Source: Ahaetulla prasina (taxonomy: Eukaryota; Chordata; Lepidosauria; Squamata; Colubridae). Taken from it: a DNA stretch of 64,000 nt. The notes beneath the pieces were generated by a model. That model was not told the DNA's origin. It ran no database searches and saw only the letters and a program-made list of their open reading frames with translations. Positions 55,180 to 64,000 of this stretch are shown one piece after another (the stretch's first letter is position 1; each line of letters starts with the position of its first letter). Made by a program: the position numbers and the translations under genes. The DNA lies in assembly GCF_028640845.1 (NCBI RefSeq), contig NC_080548.1, positions 10,169,814-10,233,813 on the forward strand, read 5' to 3'.

Positions 55180-55557
55180 TTTCTAGTTTAGTTCTCAGCC
55201 ATTAAAAAGAACTGGATTCTGCCAGCTATGTGTTGTGAGTTCTGGCTGGCATTCAGACAAATCAGCCATCAGCAGGCACATAGAGATAAACAACATCTAT
55301 ATACCATTCAGGAGATAATCCAAAAGCTAAAAAGGAAACAAAGAGTCCATAATCTCTCCTCCGCCAGCAATCAACTCCCATGTGAGTAGAACACATTAAC
55401 ACCAAGATTAACACTACATCAACAATCAAATAAACAATACTCTGATCAAGGCAAGCCACAGTGTATATAAATAGAGCAAACCCCTTCTAGCAGTGATGAT
55501 GTTATCTAGTTGGGTAATCAAATGTCTATAAGAAAACAACCAAGCTCAGAGAGCAGG
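55180..55557. mobile_element. Relative of the 16236 TIR element
   Basis: Right end aaccaagctcagagagcagg and an interior (gggtaatcaaatgtc) parallel to the element at 16236. The left end is uncertain. Confidence 0.45.
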
Positions 55558-55607
55558 AAGGATTCAGCAGTTGCCAATGACCAAACTTTCCATTGCTTCT
55601 GTCAACA

Positions 55608-56143
55608 ATAGAATGGAATGGAATAGAATAGAATAGCATTTTTTTTTTATTGGCCAAGTGTGATTGGACATATAAGGAATTTGTCTTGGTGCATATGCTC
55701 TCAGTGTAAATAAACGAAAAGAAACGTTCATCAAGACTCATAAGGTACAACACTTAATGATAGTCATAATAAATAAGCAATCAGGAAACAATATCAATAT
55801 AAATCGTAAGGATACAAGCAACAAAGTTACAGTCATGCAGTCATAAGTGGAAGGAGATGGATGATGGGAATGATGAGAAGATTAATAATAGTGCAGATTT
55901 AGTAAATAGTTTGACAGTGTTGAGGGAATTAATTGTTTAGCAGAGTGATGGCCTTCGGGGAAAAACTGTTCTTGTGTCTAGTTGTTCTGGTGTGCAGTGC
56001 TCTATAGCGTCGTTTTGAGGGTAGGAGTTGAAACAGTTTATGTCCAGGATGTGAGGGGTCTGTAAATATTTTCACAGCCCTCTTTTTGACTCGTGAAGTA
56101 TACAGGTCCTCAATGGAAGGCAGGTTGGTAGCAAACGAGGAAA
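55608..56143 (-). mobile_element. Snake1/CR1-L3-like LINE with short AGAAT array
   Basis: gaatggaatggaatagaata array at 55608-55638, then the standard 3' end. A minus frame encodes LPSIEDLYTSRVKKRAVKIF. Confidence 0.82.
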
Positions 56144-57902
56144 AGGTTGCTATTTCCACTATACTGTTTGAGGTAATAGTATATTCAATACTATTTAGTG
56201 TTGTGTACTCCATGAGCTCCTCCTAGGAGCTATGGACCATACTTACTGCCAATTACTGCCAATGCTGTCCTTCCCTTATTGGAACTGGGTCAAAATTGAC
56301 TCAAGTTCTGCCTGTTCCCCTCTTTTTGCCAGAGTTAAGGCGTTTACATAGCAGAGGGGTGTAAAGAAAATCAGGAGGGACACTGCCTGATTTTCTTTGC
56401 AAACAATCTATTGTGCTATGACTTGATTATCTGAGTATGGCTCTAGCATTTTTTGGAGAGGATACCACCATGTCAACATTCAAATAGCTTAAGGGGTAGG
56501 TCATTACTAAAGAGAAATATTGTGCCAGTTACTCCAACAGTTTGAATGGTACCCTGCCAGGTACCCAAGCCCAGCTAACCTCATGCTAAGGAAGTAGTTG
56601 GTGGTTGCTTTTCCTCATGACCCACAAAACTGGTTGAAAGAGGAAACGCAGCCAGAAGAAACTACAAAACGCTGCCCTTAAATTGTCCTGCATTCAAATT
56701 GTAACGTCAGCACCAATCACAAGCTTGTTCCTGAGACTGTGCAATGTCTGTTGACCTACTTTTCTGGCATTTCAAGGTCAGGAGGCATGCACACCGACAC
56801 AGGCGTGAGGAAGAATCTTATGATTCCAGAAAACACTTTTTAGCTTCAGAGCAAATAGCCCATCAAAATCTGGATTGGAAGACTGTGGTAGAATACAAGC
56901 TTTGTACACAAAAGGCTTAGATTGATATCCCCTCATGAGAATGGTATAGACAGACTCTGGCCTGCAATGCAGTAAAACCACTGCCAGACATTGCTGATAA
57001 TGCAGAAATACACACATCAATGATTCTCGTAGTACAACAGAAGATTCTATACTCTTCATCGTTACAAAAATCAGAACGTTCTTGATTAATTAAACAGCCA
57101 TAGGGGAGAATTGAGCAATAAAAAATAAACCCACGGGGAGAATTAAGCAATAAAAAATAAACCCATCTAGCATTATGTATCCATAGAAGTCCAATCCAGT
57201 TTTGTGGATTGGACAGTATTTGTCGTAACTCCCAACCAATATTCCAACCAGCTAACCTGCGATGGTCCAGATCTGCAGTGAGAAGGAAGGCATGGCTAGA
57301 TCACATTTTGAATGCAGTCTATTTCTTTAGGGTTTATTTTTCTTAGCTATTGTGGAATATTTGGCTGAAACAAATCTTGGCACAGAATGAAAACACATTC
57401 TAAGTTCAAAAGCCTCTGTTCAATTATCTAGGCATGTGATACTCACGCTGCAAAACTCAAGATTGCATTTTATGGAAGCAAAAAGTGTGTGATTCTTTGC
57501 TACCTTCTAGAGTTTATCCAGATTTTTGCATCACAGATCTGATACTTAAATTATTTGCAAATTTGCATTTGTGTTTATACTACAATTAGTGAAATGTTGT
57601 TTATACTGCAATTAGTTAATTATGGTGATTTCCCATGATAAAGAAGGAGCTTCTAAAAGCAGTTCTATATTTATTTGTATTTATTTGTATTTTTGCTTTT
57701 GTATGAGACTGTATACTCCGAAAGACTGAAATAATGCCGAAAGGAGTCTGGTTTATGTATTTAGTTATTTCACGTGCAGAAACTTTATTTTACAATTTTG
57801 TAAAATTGGAAAGCTATAAGAAAAATACCCCAAAATACCTTCCACTGTGGGACCATGCCTATTCATGATTTTGAAGAGAACTCCAGTCTGAACAAGGATG
57901 AC
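56144..57902. other. Unannotated stretch
   Basis: Unique-looking. A short tandem duplication lies at about 57100-57165, where the caataaaaaataaaccca block occurs twice. Confidence 0.5.
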
Positions 57903-57910
57903 CACCAAAA

Positions 57911-58627
57911 CAGTGGTGAAATCTGAACCGGTTTACTACCGGTTAGCTGGCTGCACATGTGCGCTGCTTGTGTATGCGCAGTGTGCACCATGCACTAAAT
58001 GTGTGGTGTGCACATGCACGCAGTGCACGCCAAAAGGAGGCATGAAGTAAGTAGAACCGGGGGGGGGATCAGTGTGGCACGCGATCTCTTTTTTACTCTT
58101 AAAAGCATTTTTTTACAACCTATTTGATCGAATAGGTTGTAAAATAGAATAGAATAGAATAGAATAGAATAGAATAGAATAGAATAGAATTTTATTGGCC
58201 AAGTGTGATTGGACACACAAGGAATTTGTCTTGGTGCATATGCTCTCAGTGTACATAAAAGAAAAGATACGTTCATCAAGGTACAACATTTACAACACAA
58301 TTGATGATAATATATCAATATAAATCATAAGGAAAATGTCCTTCCTTATGATTTATATCAATATAAATCATAAGGAAACCTTTGAAAAAATGCTTTCAAA
58401 AGAAAAAAAAAGGCTCTGACGATTGTGCGGCTCAGCCATGACCGTCAGAGCCCTTTTTTTTTAACTTTTAAAAGCATTTGTTAAAAGAAGCGGCAAGTGG
58501 GCGATTGGGTGGGCATGGGCACCCATTGGATTGGGACAGGGATTTTTGCTACCGGTTCTCCGAACCACCCGCCGCCATCGCTACTGTATCAGCCGATCTG
58601 GTTCTAACTGGGAGCATTTCACCCCTG
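57911..58627. mobile_element. hAT-like element split by an L3-like LINE, perfect 8-bp target duplication
   Basis: CAGTGGTGAAATCTGAACC and GGAGCATTTCACCCCTG; flanks CACCAAAA at 57903-57910 and 58628-58635. Inverted relative of 7452-8038. Confidence 0.88.
58143..58378 (-). mobile_element. Snake1/CR1-L3-like LINE, short copy with inverted 5' end
   Basis: (AGAAT)n at 58143-58190, then the family 3' end. At 58341-58358 a small segment is inverted and followed by a direct repeat of the same sequence. Confidence 0.8.
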
Positions 58628-58635
58628 CACCAAAA

Positions 58636-61612
58636 GGTAGATAATCATAAACACCTGTGGGTCTTTGGCCTGGCTAAACTGCAAAGAAATGCCTGTTTGT
58701 GGAACTAATTTCTTGTAAGAGCGCTATGTGACCCCAGATGATTGGAAGATAAGCCTGATGGCTCTGCTTCCACAAAATGGACGGTCCTTTCAAAGGGGAA
58801 CTTGTGTTTTCCAACAGCAATAAGCTTTTCAACCACTAGGTGTCTCAAAGTACAACCGCAGGAAGTAATGATGAAATACTTTACGGGGGCACCAATTCGG
58901 AACAGTTTCTTGTTATCTGCATCAAACATTCTTTTACCAATCGCCTTAGCTGGTTCCTACGGGTCCAGCTGACCTGCAAAAGGCTTTTTTAGCCTTTGTC
59001 TGGACAAACAGAAACCAGTGGTCTTCTAGAAGGAAAGAAAAAACAAGAGATATACTGCCTCTCTTTGAGCAAGATGCTCCTTTTATTTGTCTGATTTTAA
59101 AATGGGTCCATTGCTTTGCTTAGATCTATCATCACATTGCAGAATATGAGATTAGTTCTGCGCCCTAGCCCCCCACTCCGACCCCTTCAGCTGCCGTCTT
59201 GCACTGAAGAGGTCCTAGGCAGCTTTCCACAATCAAGTGCCTCTGTTTGAGTATTGAGAAGGCAACCAAGCCCTTGACAGGTGAAGCATGAAGGATGGAC
59301 TTGAGATGACAAATGGAAGAGGGAAGGGAAGGATTTCTGGCTGTCTCTTCAGGGAACTCAGCCAGAGCTCTAAGACAATGTCTGAGCCAAAATATAATTA
59401 GGAGTCAAATTTTGGAAAGCTGGTCATTTCTTCATCCCTACCAACAAAGACAAATGATATAAAAAGATGATTTTAGGTAATGGTTATGTCTTACCCATGC
59501 TTAATCTGATGGAATTAACCGAAATGCTTACCCTTGGATAGCACATGAAACCATGAAGAAAGCAAAGGGGAAAGTGGCATCAGACACATCATGACAACAT
59601 TCATGTCATGAGCATAATTAGGTCACCAATGCATGTCATGTCATCAGGCTCCTATCCAATATCTATGCTGTTTGGGTCCATATGCTAAATTAGAGTGTGG
59701 ATAGGTGTATAGAGTATCATGGGAACGCAGCCTATGGAACTGTTTGGTGATGCCACTGGAGTCTTCTCTGTCAGTAGAGGCTGTCTTCCTAGCTTCAGTT
59801 AATGCATCAGTGATATTCTCCTCTAGACGAGGCGGCAACCCACCTACAGTTGTCCTTGACTTGGAAAGAAACAGATGGTGCCGCATGAAGCAGCTAAGCT
59901 CGTGAGTGGGATGACTAAGTATGTACATATTATCTACTGCTAAATCAACTACAACCACAGGACTAATTTTACAATCCCTCTTGCATGGACTTTCTTGTCG
60001 GTGGTGCTTACCCTCTTTGCTTAAAAGCTCTGCTCTGGGGTTTGTTATCCACAAGAGTTTGGCTCCGCTAATATATTGAGACACAAACAAATCAACACAA
60101 GCGAATCATATTGGGAGTTTATTGTCATCCATGCCAGGAGACCTCCTTCCTTGCAGCCTGGATTGGAAGCAGTTAATCCCAGAAAGAAGACTTGTCAGGA
60201 CGCTGATTGATAATATTTATTGGGCAAGAATTCTAGAAAGTAGCCTCATTTCAAATAGGATAGGCAAATTAGGGTGGCAAATTCTTGTCCATTTTCTCCT
60301 TATGCAGAGGGCTGGAAGGTTGCCTCTTTAGAAAAAAAAAATAAAAGGGGGTGGGGTGGGGGGAAAGCAGTCTGTCCTTGTCTTGATAATTGACATTTCC
60401 ACCAGTCTGAGAAGCACCTCTCACAATAAATATGAACCAGCCACAGGTGTCCATGGCAACTGCCAAGGGAAAAAGTCTTGAACATTTCTATTCATTGGAA
60501 TCTCTGCTCCCTTCCTGTGGAAGACTAATGGTCAAGCACAGACGGTACACCAGTGACCTCAGTCTTCTGCCTCACCATGTCTCAGGTTCAAGTTCTTCTA
60601 CCGCATGAAGGTGATGTTAAGATTAAAGCACCCTTATGCTGCTGCAGCCATTACCGCTTTTCAACTTGCCAAAGAACTAGGGGGGAGGGGAGGGTGAGAT
60701 GGAATGTAGACTCCAAAGAAGAAGAGCACGTGCGATCCAAGGACACATCAGCAGGTGTTTGCCAAGATCAGAGACTCTTTCTCATAACAAAATAATAACA
60801 CTTAATGGGACAATGTGACCTGCACTAATAGGGGGAAGGGGAATTCCATATTGTAACTCTGTGGGTTTGCACAGGAATTAGTTAGAGCTAGTTTTTCCTT
60901 CATCAGTGCTGAAATGATGTATTCAATGAAGTTTTGCATTCAGACTTCTGAGGATGTCGAAGGTGCTTCCTTTGCTTGGGTTTGTCAGTTGGAACATTGA
61001 CAGATGAGTAACACAGGCGCTGTGTTAGTATACTTGTCCCAATCTCTCCTCACCCCCATCAGATGTTATATTTGGGGATTTTTGTAAAGTGGATTTTGTT
61101 CTCAAAAATTTGTAATCAAGCTGCCTAATTCCCAAATGCATTCTGTCTTCATTTCAGAAGATACTGTCAATTGCAATGTTATATCACAGGAATTAAATGA
61201 TAGGGCAACACACTTGCTTTTGCATTTCGTCTGGATAGAAAAGAAGCTAGGATCAAATGTGTAACCATGGTTTTGTCAGCCCCCCACCCCAACCCAAGAA
61301 AAACATTTAAAAGTTACTACTAAGCAGTTTTCTTTATTGTTCCTCACCTATAAAAAGAATTTTTGCCAAACTAAAGTGACTACTTGCATCATTAAGGATA
61401 TACTCTGAGAATTGCTAGAGAGGTACCGTCTTCTCTTCCTCCCAATCAAACTACCTAAACTTTACTGTCTCTTGGTCCTCTGGAATGCAACCCCTCTTTC
61501 TTGGGAATCCAGATTGCATTTCATCACTGGTTTGTTGTATCAACTGCAAGTGGGTGGGTTTTATTTATTGATTTATTTAGCAAATTTATATATCGATTGT
61601 CTCATATATATT
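58636..61612. other. Longest unannotated intergenic stretch
   Basis: About 3 kb without a recognised repeat. A 148-codon minus frame at 59644-60090 has no hydrophobic, repeat or domain signature that I know. Confidence 0.5.
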
Positions 61613-61842
61613 GAAAGAGTCATGGTGATGCAGTGGTTGGAGTGCAGGATTGCAGGCTAATTCACTGTTCATTGCCAGGAGTTCAATCCTAACTGCCTCA
61701 AGGTTGACTCAGCCTGCCATCCTTCCAAGGTCGGTAAAATGAGGAGCCAGATTGTTGAAGGCAATATGTTGACACTGTAAATTGCTTAGAGAGGGCTGTA
61801 AAGCAGTCTATAAGTCTAAGTGCTATTGCTATTACTAAATCA
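61613..61842 (+). mobile_element. SINE type B (Sauria-type), nearly complete
   Basis: Head gtcatggtgatgcagtggtt, B-box-like gttcaatcc, body gagccagattgttgaaggca, tail gcttagagagggctgtaaag and aagtgctattgctatt. Confidence 0.82.
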
Positions 61843-62049
61843 CTCTGAGTGGTTTATAAATTTGAAAAAACCCCACAAAAAGCAATATCACCAAATAACC
61901 GAAACCATAACAAATATTATCAAAAAATTAACAATAAAAACATAATTAGGAGGTTTGTATAATATCTAGCAAACCACAATTGCATGCTAAGCCAAAATAA
62001 ACCAACCATACTCTGATTTAGCACAATCTGTAAACCCAGTCTGGGCTTC

Positions 62050-62402
62050 TATATTACGTTCAATCCTCAATTGCTGAATTGCAGCTGCCCCATTTTACGA
62101 TCTTTTTGCCACAGTTGCTAAGTGAATCACTTGAGTTGTTAAGTGAATCACGTAGCCATTAAACAAATCTGGATTTCCCCACTGACTTTGCTTGTCGGAA
62201 GCCGACTGGGAAAGTTACCAATAGTGATCACCTGACCCACAACAGTGCACAACAAATGCCAGTTGCCAAGTGCCCAAAGTTTGATCACCATGGGGATGCT
62301 GCAACACTCACAATTGTGAAAACTGGCCGTCTCCCCCTTTTTTAATGCTGTTGTCATTTTGAACAGTCACTAAATGAATGTCTGTAAGTTGAGGACTGCC
62401 TC
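62050..62402. mobile_element. Tc1/mariner-like MITE, degraded
   Basis: Body as at 12286; right end tctgtaagttgaggactgcc. Confidence 0.65.
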
Positions 62403-63113
62403 TTTCACTTTCCAAGGACGTTAAGAGTTTGCAGCAATCCAACCAGCACACGAGTAAATAATTCAGCAGGATTCATTTATAGAAGAAATTTGTTTATATA
62501 TAATAATATAAAACATGATGAATGTTTACAATACCCATGCAGCTCTTGCAACGTGATAGCAAGGACAAGAAGCAGAAGCTAGAACCAGAAATCACAGAAG
62601 CTATAGAAGCACAGAATCACATAAGCAATAATGCAAGGACAAACCAGCTCTTATCTATATATACAGATCAGTCAAGCTAAGCCACGTCCAGGCTCCGAGC
62701 TCTCTCCCATGGCTCATAACAGATCCTGTTTCTTAGTCACCAAACCGTTCCCATTGGCTGACTTGTTGTTATGGCTATCCCAGCTCATAATTTCTTATAC
62801 ACTGACAAAGGAGGCCTCTTAAATCTCCTGACTGGACAACAGTCCAAGATATGAATGGTGAAGGGCAGAGAGGGATGAGTCCTGGGGTACTTTGCATTTG
62901 TTAATTTTGCAGGCAGGACTGGGGAATAAAATCCAGGTGGCCTGGAGCTGGACTTCACCATATTTGGTGCTCAGGAAGACGGTTCACTGAGGCAACGATG
63001 TCATGGTGGGATTTTCTATTTTTCTCCAGGGTTTTAAGACACAGTGATAGTCTTAGGTAGAATAAATGAGGGTTCTTTGCATTTTAATTGCTGTAGTCCT
63101 ATTCCACCCAGTA
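62403..63113. other. Unannotated stretch
   Basis: Unique-looking; nothing recognised. Confidence 0.45.
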
Positions 63114-63461
63114 CAGGTAGTCCTTAACTTACAACAGTTCCTTTATGATCATTTTTCACAGTTGCGACCTTTGCAGCATCCCCATCAACATGTGATCAAA
63201 ATTCAGATGCAACTGGTTCATATTTATGACCGTTGCTGTGTCCCAGGATCACATGATCCCCTTTTGTGACTTTCTGATAAACAAAGTCAATAGAGGAAGC
63301 CAGATTCACTTAACAACTGGCTGACTAACTTATCAAGCAGTGATCCACTTAACAGCTGTGGCAAGAAAGGTTGTAAAATGGGGCAAAACTCACTTAACAA
63401 ATGTCTCACTTAACAACACAAATGTTGGGCTCAATTGCAGTCATAAGTCGAGGAGGGTCTG
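63114..63461. mobile_element. Tc1/mariner-like MITE
   Basis: Left TA|CAGGTAGTCCTTAACTTAC; right cataagtcgagg with an eroded terminus. Confidence 0.7.
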
Positions 63462-63547
63462 TGCTCATATTTTTTAAACTTTGGGTCAGCATAAACATTT
63501 CTACATGGTCAGATCCAGTTAGTAGGTTGTTCAGGAGACTACTAGAG

Positions 63548-63615
63548 CAGGGATCTCCAACCTTGGCAACCTTAAGCCTGGCGGACTTCAACTCCCAGAA
63601 TTCCCCAGTCAGCAA
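63548..63615. mobile_element. Foldback MITE, left half only
   Basis: CAGGGATCTCCAACCTTGG and acttcaactcccagaattcc; the right arm is missing. Confidence 0.6.
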
Positions 63616-63879
63616 AAGCTCATGAAATTGCAAGAAAACCTCAGAAAGAGGCGAAGGCAAAGATCTTCCATACTGTTGCCAAGTGAACAAGGGTGTATTT
63701 ATGAGGCCAGGAGGAACAGAGCTTGATTGCAGAAGATTTTACATCAATCCTCCTGTTTTTATGGAGCTTCTGCCTCAAAAGCCAATTGCCCAGGCATGAA
63801 GAAACTTCAGAAGCTGTGGGTTTTTTAAAACACACACACAGAAAAAATTGAGGAAAATGCTAAAAAGTTTTGGAAGTTC

Positions 63880-63902
63880 AAAGGTGTGTGTGTGTGTGTG
63901 TG
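63880..63902 (+). repeat. (GT)n microsatellite
   Basis: Short pure GT run. Confidence 0.9.
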
Positions 63903-64000
63903 TGATTGTGTGATTTTAAATGAGGAATTCCTTTCATTTACTAAGAGTAGGAAAAACAGATGCTCATTTAGTCCCTGGCCCCTTCCCTGCTGAACAGTCA

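Noticed and set aside
59644..60090. 148-aa minus-strand open frame
   Set aside because: No homology recognised, no CpG island, no splice partners; length is within chance for 3 kb of unique DNA.
1..64000. tRNA genes suggested by A- and B-box motifs
   Set aside because: All boxes seen belong to SINE heads followed by SINE bodies; no complete cloverleaf was found.

Overview
The window is vertebrate genomic DNA, almost certainly from a squamate and most likely an advanced (colubroid) snake. Two intron-containing genes of the conserved vertebrate SFPQ neighbourhood are present. The rest is a dense, deeply nested mosaic of squamate-type repeats: CR1 and L2-like LINEs, a BovB 3' fragment, several tRNA-derived SINEs, Tc1/mariner-like and hAT-like nonautonomous transposons, and solo LTRs. 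The most specific lineage marker is a non-LTR element whose 3' end runs into ATTCT/AGAAT pentanucleotide arrays. This matches the microsatellite seeding described for snake CR1-L3 (Snake1) LINEs. The species assignment is an inference; no search was run.

Layout: 1-18,000 is gene-free repeat mosaic. It holds a stack of four interlocked insertions at 4,588-6,058 and two solo LTRs with intact 5-bp target duplications. 18,048-26,220 is TMEM35B on the minus strand, three coding exons and 139 aa. Its intron 1 holds a 1.3-kb GA/GT minisatellite, two foldback elements and an hAT-like MITE lying 31 nt upstream of exon 2. 26,300-33,200 is intergenic. In human, ZMYM1 lies between TMEM35B and SFPQ; no ZMYM-like protein is readable here. 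33,200-50,790 is SFPQ on the minus strand, with ten coding exons, 665 aa, a TATA-box CpG-island promoter and a poly(A) signal near 40,190. Four further exon-like units lie 3-7 kb downstream of the usual stop. One of them would replace the C-terminus with seven residues, as in the short mammalian isoform. 51,100-64,000 is intergenic repeat mosaic.

Function: SFPQ is an abundant nuclear RNA-binding protein of the DBHS family (paraspeckles, splicing, transcription). TMEM35B is a small predicted multi-pass membrane protein of the TMEM35/DoxX-like group with no firmly established role. They are neighbours by synteny and nothing here suggests a shared pathway. The stretch from about 33,950 to 44,600, which covers the 3' half and downstream exons of SFPQ, has almost no recognisable transposons in an otherwise saturated window. 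This suggests selective constraint on the SFPQ 3' region.
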